The notes under the pieces are model-generated. The model ran no database searches. It had not been told where the DNA came from and was given only the letters and a program-made list of their open reading frames with translations. The position numbers were made by a program, and so were the translations under genes. A stretch of 64,000 nt of DNA from Sphagnum magellanicum. Taxonomy: Eukaryota; Streptophyta; Sphagnopsida; Sphagnales; Sphagnaceae. Below are positions 48,065 to 61,588 of the stretch, one piece after another. The stretch is from the NCBI GenBank assembly GCA_021904315.1, contig CM038918.1:6215349-6279348 (forward strand). The letters are read 5' to 3'. The first letter of the stretch is position 1. Each line of letters begins with the position of its first letter.

Positions 48065-48480
48065 TACATGCCATCGCTATAGAGCTTGCAAACGCGCATT
48101 ACTTTATAGTGTCATCGGCCATTGCCGTCGGCTGTCATAGTCAATGTTCGTCGCCATTGGCCATTGCAATCGTAGTCCATCCCTATTGTCGTCAATTGTC
48201 ATAGTCACCGTCCATCGCAATCATCGTTCGTTGTAGTCACCATTCGTCGATCGTCGAAATTAATGTTCATACTCATCATCGCAAGCCGTCGCAGTCGTCG
48301 TTTGTCACCATTCATCATCGTCAATGTCCATTGTAGTTTCATCAACATTGTAGTTCGTCACTGCTCATCATAGTTTCGTTTGACATCCGTCAGTTTCTAT
48401 TCAACGTTCGTTCATGTCTAGCCCCTTCTATTTGTCCGTCCCCTTTCATCCATTTATGTTCATAGGTCACCATTCATCCT
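48065..48480. repeat. CpG-rich degenerate GTCG/CATCGTC repeat
   Basis: Within otherwise AT-rich DNA, this 400-bp patch is full of short, scrambled elements such as CATCGTC, GTCGTC, CCATTG and GTAGTCACC. All frames are broken. It resembles a decayed trinucleotide-derived (GTC)n minisatellite. The many surviving CpGs stand out against the surroundings. Confidence 0.55.
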
Positions 48481-50089
48481 CGTTAATGCGTCGTATTCTT
48501 CAAACCGTATGTATTGCGTATATACATATCTGATATTGTATTCTTCAAACTGTATGTACGTATTTTTCAAGATCGGATATAGGATTTTTAAAAAATTAAT
48601 ATGAACATTATTATCATAATGAAAGAAAAAGGGCCTAAGCGTTTGCTATGTCTTAGCAGACCATATTCAACCAAGTCTTTGTAGCTAGTGCTTTATATTG
48701 CTACAAAATTTAAGGGCATGGGATAACACCATGTCTTTAGATGATGAAAACATTATTGTTCAGCTAGAGCCAAGGTATTACTTATGAAGTAACACACGAT
48801 CATTTGAGCCGAATTCTTTAAGCTCACGATATTCACGACAGGACCATCAAACGTCTGGATTGTCATTGTAAGGAGTATTCACCAAACCAATGTTGCACAA
48901 TGGACATCTAAAATCATATCCTATTTTGGCAAAGTCAAGAACTGATCATAAGTCCTTTGTTTAACCAAATATGTGTAGCTACCTTTTTGGGTCTAAAATA
49001 ATATTACATATGTTCATACTGCATTCCAAGTGATTTGAGTTGAACTTTCTAAAAAACCATTTTCTTTATCAAAATAAAAGGCTTTTGCCTTTCTTTAAAA
49101 GCCTATTTTTATATTCTCATTTAACAATATGATACAAATATATTAAAATGGCCCAAATTTATGGTTATCTTTCACTGCCATTCTCCTAGGTCCCAATAAA
49201 GGTTATATATGAAACCTTCATTAAAAAGCTAATAAATCTTTTTTCGCAATTAAAAATTCCCTCCTTTTAAAATTTTGACCAAATTAAAAAGGTTTAAGTC
49301 AAAGTAACATCCTCATGTATCTCAAATCAACTTTTAGCATTTGATTGTTGATTAGATGTATAGTGTTAGTAAAAACTAATTGCACTAAGGAAAAAATTAT
49401 TTAAAACTTTAACACATATATCCATGGAATCATCTTGTGTAATATTACACTCGTAAACCCAATGAAACAATTGCTTTTCATTTACCAACCCATCAATAAC
49501 CTAGTCTTCAAGTTGTAAAGAAATATCCATAAGGTTTGAGTTCCAAGGTAATGAGTTGTCCAATATGCAGTCTTTGCCTTATTGCACATTGTTGTTTTCC
49601 ACTTGCATCATAGCATCAACCCTCAATGATTTCCAACTCCATTATGAGGTATTTAACTAGTGATGCATTTTAAAATACTTTATCACAAACCAATTTTCTA
49701 ATCCCCTTCATGTCAAATTGACCAAATTGAACCCTCTTAACATCAATTTTAATCAAATAGCCAAATAATTATTGTTTCCATATTTTCTCTAAATTAACTA
49801 AGTATTTTTTTTCCTACAACCCAATGTTCTAAACAATGAAAAAGAGCCCCCCCCCCCTCAAAAAATTAAAAAAAAAATAAATAAATCTAATGTCCTTCAA
49901 TTCAAAATACGGCAACAGATTTGCATTTTGTGTTAGTTAACATGGTCACTTTTGTGCATTATTTCAAAGTAGACGATAGTAGTTATAGTAACAGATTTGC
50001 ATCTGTTTTGATTGACAACTATTGTAGACTTTCAAAATTTTTTGGCATAACTTAATACACCATATGCCTCCAATTTGTGCTTGTCCTTC

Positions 50090-50440
50090 CTTCCTTCTAA
50101 TGGTAGAGGGCAACAATATGAAGTGTGGGTGGATCTTCTCTTAATGGTGGGAAGAAAGGGCCTTTGGATGTGATAATAGATTCTAGTAGAGGACCCACAT
50201 ATGGGGTATGGGTGGATTGGTTTTCTTCTCCCTCTTCTCCATCTCCTCCTTTTTCGTCTTGTATGTGAGCAAGAAAAAAAGAAAGAATGAGGCAATGCAA
50301 GAAGACGTTTTTGGATTTGGATTTGGCGTTCGCCGAACTTGTTCTGTGGAGATGCTACTAGTGTACTACTCCAAAGAAGTGCGCTCTCAGTGGTGGGAGG
50401 GCCTTTGGATGTAGTTAGACACTTGTAGAAATCCACATAT
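50090..50440. repeat. Local direct duplication
   Basis: Segments near 50130-50205 and 50388-50443 share TGGTGGGA, GGGCCTTTGGATGT, a TAGTAGA/TTGTAGA step and CCACATATGGG in the same order. The 134-codon minus-strand ORF across this block is Arg-rich, has no recognisable domain and is not supported as a gene. Confidence 0.6.
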
Positions 50441-51004
50441 GGGTTCTTTCAATTGGGTTTAGTTTTTTTTTTTTTTTTTGTAGCTTTCTTAGTGGTTTTT
50501 TTCTAATTGGCAAATTCTCGGGAAAAATTTGAGCTGAAAAAAATGTGATTTCAACCAATACAAATAGGATTTTTCATGGAAAAAAAACAATCAAAAGATT
50601 TGTTGCTACCCTTTCCTTACCCTTGTTTTGAAGTCTCACCAGATGATGAAAGTAGAATGGTTGAATATATCTCCCACCCAAATATTAATCATCACGTTAC
50701 CAACCTTAAAATTATCAATCTTAAACAAAACATGAAAGTAATCAATTATAATAAAAAAATAGAAGAATCACCAAAACGCAGGTTTTAAAAATGATTTTTT
50801 TAAAAACCATTTTTCAAAAAGAATCTAGTTCCTAAACATCTTGGAGACCTAATCCCTTAGAAAACTCAATTAAAGTAGTTGAGGTTACACACCTAAAATG
50901 TGAAAGAATTTGAAATGAAACACTTTGGAAATTGGTAGTTGTTCCTACAATGCATCAAAACCAAAAGATTGTTTTAATTAACAATACACAATCTTATATA
51001 TTAA

Positions 51005-51640
51005 AGCAACAGTGGTGTCTGTCTGTGTGGGCAGTGCCTGGAAAATTCTTCCAAGGCAGCCAGGGCAGACACCTGCCCACATCAGGTCATTTTCAGTTAC
51101 GCCTGGAAAAGCAACAGTGGTGGTGTTTGTTTGTGTGGGCAGTGCCTGGAAAAATTTTCCAGTCACTGCACACTCCTTGTGGAGCTTCCCCAAATATAAC
51201 TGACTCTAGAGAAAAAATAAATCAGGGGCAATTTGATTTTTTGAGGCAAAAGATTTGGTAGACCAGAAAAAAATATTTAGGCCTTGGACAACCCAGAATC
51301 TTTTTTTTTTTTTGTATTGACCAAGACTACCTTTTTTTTCTTTTAGTTACTGTCCATCTCGATTAAGGGGACAGTCCGGCTTAATGACGGGACGGATTTA
51401 GGGGAAGACCAAAAAATATATATTTAGGCCTTAGATAGCCCAGAATCAATTTTTTTTTTTTTTTGTATTGACCAAGACTACCTTTTTTTTCTTTTAGCTA
51501 TTGTCCATCCTAATTAAGGGGATGGATGAAATGTCCGTCCGGCTTGATGATGGCATAGATTTTGGGGAAGCTTTTTTTCTTTTAGCTACTGTCCATTCCA
51601 ATTAAGGGGATGGATGAAATGTCTGTCCGGCTGGATGATC
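51005..51640. repeat. Two adjacent tandem-repeat arrays
   Basis: First, a GC-rich unit containing GTGTGGGCAGTGCCTGGAAA occurs twice with a period of about 105 bp (51007-51165). Directly after it, a ~150-bp unit with TTTAGGCCTT, CCCAGAATC, a poly(T) run, TATTGACCAAGACTACC, TACTGTCCATC and GTCCGGCTTGATGA recurs from about 51268, with a truncated third unit ending near 51640. No coding content was seen. Confidence 0.8.
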
Positions 51641-54600
51641 ACAAAATAATAATAAAAATAAAAAACACATAAAAATAAAAAAATAAAAAAGTTAAAAGTT
51701 TCCAGGGGACTTCACAGTGGCCGAAGGTCACGGGCACCCATTAGTCATATTAAAACTTGAACTACATCTTCAAGCATTACAGACAACTATTACATGATGG
51801 ATCAAACCTATCTTGAAATTGATTTCATGTAAACATGTCAACAAACCCTCTTGATCTTGAACATCATGTTTGTCAACATAATCATTCAAAAGATGTCAAT
51901 TTCTTTTGAAATTAAACTAATTGTTTCAAATTCAAGGATGGTCTTTTGCATAATAGACAACCTTTGTACATTTGGATGGTGTAATCTATCTACAAATTCT
52001 TCAAGCTTGACATGACTTTCTAACAACAAAACATTTTGAATTCAACAAAACCTTGGAACTTGTCTTTTGTGATTTATGATGGCTACAACTTTGGAAGTTT
52101 GTGAAACAAAACAATATGTGATATTTTCTCCCATTCCAAAAAAATTCACCATTGTCCATATCATGGTTGTTAGGAAGGACATCCCTAAGTTTTATCTTAG
52201 CATCCCTAATTGAAATACTTTTGTTTATACATGTTTATCAAATTTTACTTTTTGGTTTAGACATACCTCTTCCTATTGTCCCCCAATGTTTTTGTGTTAT
52301 CCTCACATCCTTCATCATTTTTCCAACACAATTTGGTATCTTTGTAGTGTTTTCTTAGCAACCCAATCACTTTTTAATGTTTTTCCAACATCCCCTAAAG
52401 GTTTTTTGCGCATTGCATCATGTCTCCCAAAGTTTTTTTGAAGTTGTTTGACAACTCAAGAGTTTCATGGAACTATTTCAATTTTGCCCCATGTCCTCCT
52501 AAAGTTTTCCTAATGTTACTTTATATCTTTTTTGTGCTAATTATATATAGCCAAAAAGTTATATAAAAATGTGAAAATACTAAAATCAAATGTTTTTTTA
52601 GATTTTTGATAATTAGGATTCAACCAAAAGTTAAAAAGAAATCACCATATTTTTATACATGGTTCAAGTATGTAGCAAAAAATGTCAAAAAATGTTTTTA
52701 AAGTTTTACATTCATCTTTAACTTGTAGCCCAATTTAGTTAAATCTTCTTGTAGATTATTGTGCCATTTTGGTTACATTGCAAAATTGACAAAGAAAACA
52801 TTATTGCATGGTGTCCCTTGATGTCTCCTTAGTGTTGCTAGTGCTAGTGTACTCCAACATTTTCCTACTATCATTGTCATCCCCAAACATCTGCATGTCA
52901 CCCCCTAAAAAAACTCCTAGTGTTTTATTGGAGCTACTTAGCATCCCCCTACATATTTTCAATGTTTCCATGTTACTATAGCAAACTTTTTTTTTTTGGA
53001 TGTTGATAACATTTTACCAATGTTGCCTAACATCCTCCAATGTTGCTTCAATGCTTACATGATATTCCCTTGCATCTCTCAAAAATTGCTTGATGTCCCC
53101 ATTGTCCCACAATGTCTTCCTAGAGAACCCATGTTGTTCAAAACAATTCATGATGTCCCATGGTGTTTTCTTGACACTGACCAACATTCCATCTTCAAAC
53201 AAATGGACAAACTAAATGTGTCAATCAAGTTTTGGAATAATATTTTGTAGTGTATAATCAATTGTTGTCATGGTGATTCTATAAATTTTATACAAGGTTA
53301 ACTGAATTTTCTTACAATAATGGTCTCCACTTTTAGATCAACAAACTCCACCTTTATTAATTATGGAAAACATCCTAAGTCAAGCTTGAAATGAAGATAT
53401 AATGAAATATAATTTGTATTTAAATGGAAGCTTGAGAGGACACAATGATATCTACCAAAAAGTTGTGACAAAAGATAAATCTAAGAAAGTGATCATAATG
53501 CAAAAAAACATCAAAACAAAAGGTATCTGAAGATGTTTGAATCTTATGATACATGAACATCTACATGTGACAACACTATGTTGTCATATTCCACCAAACA
53601 ACCTACCACCTTGAGTGAAATACTACAAGCAACAACAAATTGTGCTTGTGCAAATGTGTTTTTGCTTTATCTATTTCTAACATCAAAAGGGGAAATAATA
53701 ACAACAAATGATGGTATCACAAAAACCACCAAAAAAATGACCCAAGAAATTCTTCTAGATCGGAACAATTTAAAGTATGCATCACAATATTCTCAATGTA
53801 CTAAATTAGCTTACAAAAAAGCAAAATCCTTTATGAATAAATTAAAAGAATGAAATTGGACAATAATAATTATAAATTTTAAAATAAAATAAAATAAAAT
53901 AAAATCCATAGATCACATTATTGCTCATATCCAATTGTGATTTAAAAAACTATTCATCAAATGACGTCCTATTCCCATTGAATCATTTAAAACAACATTG
54001 TGCGAAACCAATTTATGATATTAAGTGCACAAGATGACTTGCAACAAGTAGTGAGGTATAGTATGTAAAAAAATGTTGACAAATAATAAAGTCATTCTAT
54101 TCCATCCATTCCATCCACGGAGAACCATGTGTTCTTCAAATTGTCAAATAGTTTATAGTGTTTTTTCAAGTGTCATCTAAATTTGCATAATATTTCAACC
54201 CATACACATGCACTTTTTCTTTGACCTTATTAAGATTACCTTTTAAGTTGGCTTATTTTCACACATAACTTTTAATTTAGATGCATGTTTTAAAATTCTA
54301 ATAGTCCTAGCCTTAACCTCATTTAGTCCTACATAAAATATGGAAACATTCATATTTACAAGCTTGATGACAAAAAACCAACCAGAAGATATTTAGAATG
54401 TTTAATTCAATCAACTTTAGGGGAGGTAAATTATGATTCCACCTTTTACTTTAACATGAGTTTAAATCTTAACACCGATAGGTACAATTCATCATCATGT
54501 AAATTGAATCCCATACATGTACACCACTCAAGGTCAAACAAAGTGCCACATGATTCCCTTGTGCATTTTCAAGACAACTACAATTGGAAACCAATGCGCC

Positions 54601-57600
54601 AACAATCATACATATAGTTGTAAGATGCCACAAGCATGTCAAAACATTGAAAGAAACAATTACAAAGTATTCAAATGGTCATCGTGCATAAATGATTGCA
54701 TTATTTGTGTCACAAGGTGTGATTAGTTTAGGGATGGAAAACAAGACCTTGCTAAAATTGTTTTAAAAATATGTCAACATTGTTGAGTGTTATTTTGTTG
54801 CACCTTCCAAATGTTTGGTGGTTAACAAAATCAACAAGTCCAACTCATGCCACTTGGACAACAATGCAACACATTCCTTTTCTTCAAACATAAACATTTG
54901 CGCCTTCTAAATGAGTCTTTGGGCTTGTTCAATACATGCTTCAACCTACTAATATTTAGGCTTCACAACCTTCCAAAAAAATTTCATGTGTGAAAGTCAA
55001 CTTTCAGTGCATGTGGAAAAAAATGTCTCCTCCATTTTCCTAATAATATGCAATTTAGGTTTTCATTGCAACATTTGATCTTGGACCACACCTTGCTGTA
55101 ATTTCACCTTTCTCAAAGTTATTCCTTCAATTTGGTTTATGTGCACATTGAAATTTCTTTGCATTCATGCACCTTGGTGGATTGTGATTAAATGTTAGTA
55201 TGTGAAGGAATTTTTTTACTTTCAATTGATTCAATTATAGTTGTAATTTTGTAACTAATTGGGCAACAATAACTTAATTTATAAACCATTTAGACATCAA
55301 ACACAATATGTTGGGGTTTAGACTTCCCACTCTTACATTTCACAATAAACCACAAAAATCACCTCACATAGATCCATTTTCACTATTAAAAGATATGCAA
55401 TTTAGTTATCACTTTATGCTTTACTTCTCACTTAAACCTTGATACCATTCAATTCAATAGCCTACCGACTAGTTTTGATAACCTATTAGTTAGGCCTAGG
55501 CTCAAGTTACCTACCTTGATCAATGTTTTTTGTCCTTGTTGACTAAATGTTTAAATTTGCACCTAGTCAACAAAATCACTTTACTTAAATGTAATAATCA
55601 AAAGTAACCCACGTTTTCATACTCTATAATGACCAATCAAAGATGGCAATCAAAAAATAAATAAAATAAAATTTAGGGGTTACCACAACTAATTAAGATG
55701 AATCACAATTTGAATACTACCATCCTTGAATGAATGACAATTGAAATGTTTTGAGTAATAGTTTGAAAATGGAAACATAAATTGTTTTATGTCAAAATTA
55801 ATGAAAATGAAAAAAAATTATTAGAAGCTAATGTGGAGAGGTCTGCATGAAAGAAAGAAATATTAATTAAACTAATGTGAATGAGTTTGCATGAAAAAAA
55901 GACCAAGTGTCAAGGAATTGAGCCTTGCAATAGGTAGATTCATGATCATGTAACCAAGCCATTCAAGTAAAAGACCAAAGTTGGTCCAAATAGCGGCCCT
56001 CTTTGTATCAATTTGATGATGAATGCTAAAACAAGAACTTGAAGCCCATGGTTTTGTGTTTTTGAAAGAAATTAATCCAAAGTTGAATGTTTTTCCAACT
56101 CTCTTTGGATCTCATTCCCCAATTAGATTTTGAATTCAAAGATTTAATTTAAAAGCCAAGTAGATTATACATTGTTGCAATGTGAAATTATCATACTAAA
56201 ATTAAATTTATATGATTATTGTCCAAGCTATACATACATGTTGGAACATTTGTGTTGGGTAACTTGGACAAATTCATGATGGGTATCAATTTAAGAACAA
56301 TTTATACAAGGAATTGAAAAAATCAACAATTTTTGTAAGACCTTAAGGTGATTCTTTTAGGCATGAGGATGACCCCTTATGTCATTGGATGATTGTACTT
56401 GTTTATCGATGTTTGTTTATAGAAAAATAAAAAGTCACATAATCCAATGATGTTGATAAGAGGAGACATGATAGTATTATGAATTGAAAAGGTTAAATAA
56501 TAAAAAGTTTTTGAATCCTTGAAGAAATGCCATTCAATTTTGAAATTTTTCAATTATATTTTTAATAGGGCTATTGTAGTTGTTGCAACTTGTTGTGTAT
56601 TGCACAATCGTTATGAGATGTGAAAAATTGAGAAGTCGTCACCTTTGAAAGATGAAAAACAAGTAATTTTTAATAGAAAAACCTCATTTTGCAAGTTATT
56701 TCAGTTGTCTAAAAGTGTTGTTTGTGATTATTTTGATCTCCAAAATAATCGCAAATGACACTTTTAGTTGCTTAAAACAAGTCGCAAAATGATTTTTTTC
56801 TATTAATAAGAAAAAAATTACTCGAGCAAAGATAGTTAAACTACCCAATGCTAGATTGATAATTCATATTCTATTTTGAAAATGTATTTGAATTTCTAAA
56901 AAATCAAAATTTGTGCACACAAACATGAAAAAACTATAATGAAATCACATTGTATTACTATACAAATGCAAAATATCAAATTTAATGAAATAAAAATCAT
57001 GATCAAATGATGTTGCTATTAAATGTTATCACTCATATAAAAGAAAATTAAGTCATGAAAAGTCTTTATGCTTTAGTACAAGTAAAAAGAATGATGATTC
57101 ATAACTATCCTTCCAATATCATTTTCCTCCATGCTTATTCATGTTCAAGTACATAATAATGTTTCTTGTTATTTGTATATTCAAAATCTCATTTTTTCAC
57201 AAATTGTGAATTGTTTTTCACTAGTTATTACAATGGATGGAAACCTCCCAACATGCATCTTTTTACATTTGTAGTATTTTTGATTGGTTTGCCTTTAATA
57301 CCCAACAAATTACAAGCCTTTTTTCATAAGTGAAATTACGTTAGATGTCTACTTAGATTCTTGGTCAAATGTTACATGTTCATTCATAGTGAATAAAAGA
57401 TTAAAATTTGAAGTTTAGACTATAATGGTGTTTTATTTTTAAAATACGTTATAAAGATCATCTATGTGTCCCATTTGATCCAAATATTTGAAGGTATCCC
57501 AAAATAATCTCAAAATGTCACCGTTTTTTTTTGTATTATTTTACTAGTTTGGACTCTCTTATTCACCATACACACAGATACAAAGTGGATGATATTGATG

Positions 57601-58680
57601 GTTTAATATTTATGGTGGTATAAACTATCATACTTTATAATGAACTTGACATTTTTTAATTCATTAATATTGATGGGAAACAAAATATATGAGTATATCA
57701 AGGAGTTTGCTACCTTGGACACCCTAACTAATTTGGACCTTTGAAGTTGAAATAATTGGCTATTTTTGATGCCACCACTTGCATTATTGACATGCATGTA
57801 TAGCCAAGTCCCAAGGTATTGGGTGGTAATTCCCCAAAGTGAAAGTAATGAAAAGAAGGAAAAACATGAGATTCATTCTTTAGTTCTTCACACTAGGACA
57901 ATAGGAGTGTGTATGAATGTTGGGTTGGGATTAAGATGAAGTAACAATTGTTCCTTCACAAGCATTTCTCAATCGGATCACTTGCATAAGCCAAACAATG
58001 TAAATGGTTAATTAGTACCAAAAAAACCAACATTGGGTCAAAAACTTGGTTCAAACTCACATTAGATTCGCATGGTCTTCACTTGCAAGGAAGCATCAAC
58101 TTGGAACCAATGGAAGGTTGCACTAAACCCTAAACTTGCAAGGAAGCACCAACTTGCAAGGATCATATGTTACTAGTGTGGGGAAGCACCATGCCCACCC
58201 ATGACAACATTACTACAATTTTGAAAGGGCACAATAAAATCTCCTCCTTATAGAACCCAACCCCAGCTAGAAATAAGGAAGATATGCAGCTTCATTTTGA
58301 GCAAAGAAGCTTTCACAGATTTAGCCATAGTAATGTGTACTAAATTCTACTACACATACATACTTGAGCATTTTTACATTTCTCAGTGTCTTTGTTGCAT
58401 GCTGATCAGCTCACATTTGTAGGCAGTTTTGTCCTCATGGAACATTGTTGGAAAGTGAATCCAACTTCATGTTCCTCTTCTGATGAAATACAAAACAGCA
58501 ACTGATGTAGAAGTATAATCCAGTTGGATCAAATTGACCAGATGAGTTTTTTTATCCTCTAGAGATCTATTGTATACCATAATTTGAAGATTCCAAACGC
58601 GCTGTGGCTTGGAAAAGACCAAAGAGACAAGTTGCTGAAATGCAAATGGTTCAAAACGACACAGTTCAAAAATGAGTAAA
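51641..58680. other. AT-rich spacer, no gene recognised
   Basis: Short unrecognised ORFs only. 52.1-53.2 kb shows a blurred repetition of CATCCCCC, AATGTTTT and CCTAAAGTTTT motifs, probably an old minisatellite. 53578-53853 is open for 91 codons (Lys/Thr-rich) without a domain. A foldback element lies at 56660-56824. 58.06-58.17 kb has a small AACTTGCAAGGAAGCA duplication. Confidence 0.65.
56660..56824. repeat. Foldback element, ~80-bp arms, 5-nt loop
   Basis: The left arm (56660-56735) and right arm (56741-56824) are imperfect reverse complements separated by only ATCTC. Paired blocks include AAGTAATTTTT, TAATAGAAAAA, TCATTTTGC, CTAAAAGTG and the perfect inner GATTATTTTG/CAAAATAATC. The whole element is about 165 bp with no coding content. 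A transcript through it would fold into a long hairpin, so a MITE or a small-RNA hairpin are both possible. Confidence 0.8.
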
Positions 58681-60432
58681 AGGCAAGTGAGACCACCTTC
58701 AGCCCTATGAAACTCTGAGATGTCTACAAGGATTGCTTCAGCTGCAAATTGCTTGAAATGGGGTTCTAGATCACCAGCTAGTGTGGATGAGATTAGTAGT
58801 GTGTCCCCTACCTAGAGTGTTAGCTCACTCAAACTGGGAATGACTTGAAATGCTGGGCTGTCTTTTTCTGCAGTTCATCAAACATAGCTTGTGCAGCTTC
58901 ATTGTCTTATACAGCAAGTGTTCTTTGAGGTGATGCATGTCAAAGCTTGAGAAATTTTTGGAAAAAACAGATGCAAAATGCAATGTGGTGTTAGTGACAC
59001 ATGCAATGCAATGTGAGTGACCTTGAACTGGACACTAAAAATCCAAGTTCAGCAAAGTTGCACTATTCTTACTCAAAGTGGATGAACACCGAGGAATGAA
59101 ATTGCAGTAAAGATTGTTCAATGTTCATACCTGACTTGAGGTGGAGACCTTTGGCAACCTTGATTGGGCAGACACCTATTTCTGGAAACGCATTTGCAAG
59201 TGCAAGAATCCCATCATTGTTTGTCCTCCTGCATGACATTGCTACTCATCATGATGAGTTTCACATCTTTATTGAGGCAGGTCAGGCCATTTGTATTTTT
59301 TTCAAACACAGACCCAATTAAGTGTATCATAGGATCATGTCCACACTCTTGGGTTGGTTGGTTACATGACATCAACATGCACCATAACTTAATTTTCAGT
59401 AACTCTTTGTAGGAATTGTGGTGACATTGTCAAAGTAACAAAAACCTAAATAATCCTGTACTCCCTTGCAATCCACTATCTAAGGATCAAGGGACTATCT
59501 AACACAAAAAGAAAAATGAATTAGTTGGAGGAAAGCTAGCAATAAGAACTGCAAAAAACCAAAGGGGAAGAAATACAATGAGGGATGAGAACCTGCTCTT
59601 TCCAGCAAAAAGAAGGTCTGATACATACAAAACATCCCCGCCATCAATCAAACCTGGTGGTTGGGCTTCACATAACTTCAAGCCCATTTTTGCAAGGGCT
59701 TGGTGAACTTCCACTTCCTCCCCTCGCCTTGAAACAGCTCCTTAAGAAACTTGACCACAAGAATACATAAGAACATGTAGATGTGCAATGCAATGAAATC
59801 TGAGTCAAAGAAAAAGAATTCAGCATCTCCCTATGGTGCCTCATCACCACATGGTTTTGAGTTTCAACACCCTGTAGTCTTGTCTTACACACTTATCACA
59901 GGCATCACAAAGAAGCTAGACAGATCTTAACAAATAAAATATCTATGGACTTGCAGAGAAATTCTATAACAATGAGTGCAGTCATAACCTTATGAGAATC
60001 ACTCATAAATCAAGGATATATAATGGTTTCCTTGATTTCTTTCTTTTAAGGTTCTCACAGCATGGAATGACTTCTGGGGAAAAGATGCAACTGCACAGAT
60101 TGACTGTACACCAGAGCCAAGAAAGAAAATTATATTGAGATACTATTTTTCACCTCCAAAATCTTAACCCTAAAAAAACTGATGTTCAATTGCCATAAAC
60201 TTCTTACACGTAGTAGAGAAGTACCTCTGAGAATTTGCACATATGCAGCATGCTGCTCCCTTGCACATTCCAAATTTGACAAGGGAAACAGGTCTCCCCA
60301 TTGACAGGGCATTTGCAACTGAATCTGGGACTCCTCACACAACAGCATCTCTTGATTCCCATTTGATACACTTTCATTGTTGCCTCCAAAGCTGCTGCTG
60401 CTGCTAATGGATGCCCATATTTGCTTTCTCAC
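58681..60432 (-). pseudogene. Dimethylarginine dimethylaminohydrolase (DDAH) relic
   Basis: Minus-strand exons spell DDAH blocks in order. Exon A (about 60432-60225) ends LECAREQHAAYVQILR, exon B (59740-59593) reads AVSRRGEEVEVHQALAKMGL through LIDGGDVLYV, and exon C (59228-59131) reads RTNNDGILALANAFPEIG to GLHLKS with the catalytic His. A last block (about 58906-58681) contains VGDTLLISS and DISEFHRAEGGLTCL with the catalytic Cys. DDAH hydrolyses methylated arginines to citrulline. Lesions: the exon that should lie between A and B, with the catalytic Asp (FVED-type motif), was not found. The DNEAAQAMFDELQ/KDSPAF junction is out of frame at an A run, and a TAG interrupts SELTL/VGDTLL at 58814-58812. 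An unusual gene with unrecognised splicing is possible, but a pseudogene is the simpler reading. Confidence 0.65.
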
Positions 60433-61588
60433 GAATTATTGTTGCCTCTATGCAAGCACCCACACTAAACCCACAAGTAGCAACAAAATTCATCAATCTA
60501 AAGCTTTGAGTGGACCTGACCAAATGCTCATTTCCAATACACACATGCACACGCAACACATTTTCACAACCTATTTTGCCTCAAGATCTGATGAGATTGT
60601 CCAACCCCTTGTTTGTAAGAGTAGCTCCAAGATCTTCACCTGTAGATCAGACTAATCCAATTCTTGTTTCCATTCCTTAAAGCCATGCACCCAAAAAGTC
60701 TTTTCGACAAAAGAAAGGTCTTTGATAAGAGAGGAGGAACAAACACAATCAGAGACAGACACAAGATGACAAAGAAGCTATATGAGCTTCAAGTTGCAAC
60801 AGTTCCAATGAAAAATGAGAGAATCTTGTGTAGCACATGAGCATTGCCAAAATCATGTGCTTGAATCTGGTATGTCTCATGTGATTTTCCTCACTCTTGA
60901 ATTTTAGTTAGAGTTTGAACAATCCAAAGCTGGAATGAGATCTAGATTTATGTGGGGGTTGCTGTCTTTTCTCATGAATTGCTGGATTTGCTTCAGCAGT
61001 TTCTTGGAGCTTTTTCTTTGTGTCTGGTTGGTTTGAAGAACTTGGAAATCCCAATGTTTCTTTTATCAATGTTTCTGGGAGATATGCTATAGCTTGCTTT
61101 TAGAAAATCTTGAGTGCTAAAGTTGGTGAATTTTTCAGGGGTCACTGTGAAGAGTAGCTCCTCCAATGGCATCTATTCCACATCCCCCCACACCCAGCAG
61201 TTCACCCAATTTCCTGCAATTCTTAGAAGACACTACTGATGCATGGATAGGATCAGGAGGCAAACAGTCCACACAATCTTGTCAATTCAGGTTTCAAGAA
61301 ATGGTTAATAGTTAATACCACTGAAAGGCTCCTAAATGCCTTCATGTAAACAAAAACACAAAATGGAAAGCATATCATGATTCAAAGTGATAGTGAATTT
61401 AAAGATACATGGTATTATTAAGCTGTAACAATCTGGCCAAGATTGTCTCTACATTGCTAAACCAATCTATCTATATTTCACAAAGAGAATTGTGACTGGG
61501 TGTTGTTGAATCCCAATGAGTAATTGTAAGGGAGACTCTACCACATGTCAAGGTATTGTATCAAGAATCCGAGTGTAAAGAAGCTCAA
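60433..61588. other. Spacer between DDAH relic and RUS gene
   Basis: No coding sequence was recognised. It is the 3' flank of the minus-strand RUS gene and the upstream side of the DDAH relic. A stretch near 61140-61190 resembles 16258-16310 in the flank of the RUS pseudogene (both contain a TCACTGT, GAAGAG, AGCTC core), suggesting that the duplication reaches beyond the coding part. Confidence 0.55.

Larger units (their letters stand above)
43626..50030. other. Very AT-rich spacer
   Basis: Between 44 and 47.2 kb almost no frame stays open for 60 codons, which is unusual even for spacer and reflects extreme A+T. No gene, RNA or coding part of a transposon was recognised. Local exceptions are the LTR-like block at about 47258-47757 and the CpG-rich patch at about 48065-48480. 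Confidence 0.7.

Noticed and set aside
50032-50436. 134-codon Arg-rich minus-strand ORF
   Set aside because: No domain is recognisable, it overlaps a local duplication and no supporting splice or start context was seen.
53578-53853. 91-codon Lys/Thr-rich ORF
   Set aside because: Composition matches the surrounding AT-rich spacer and no family resemblance was seen.
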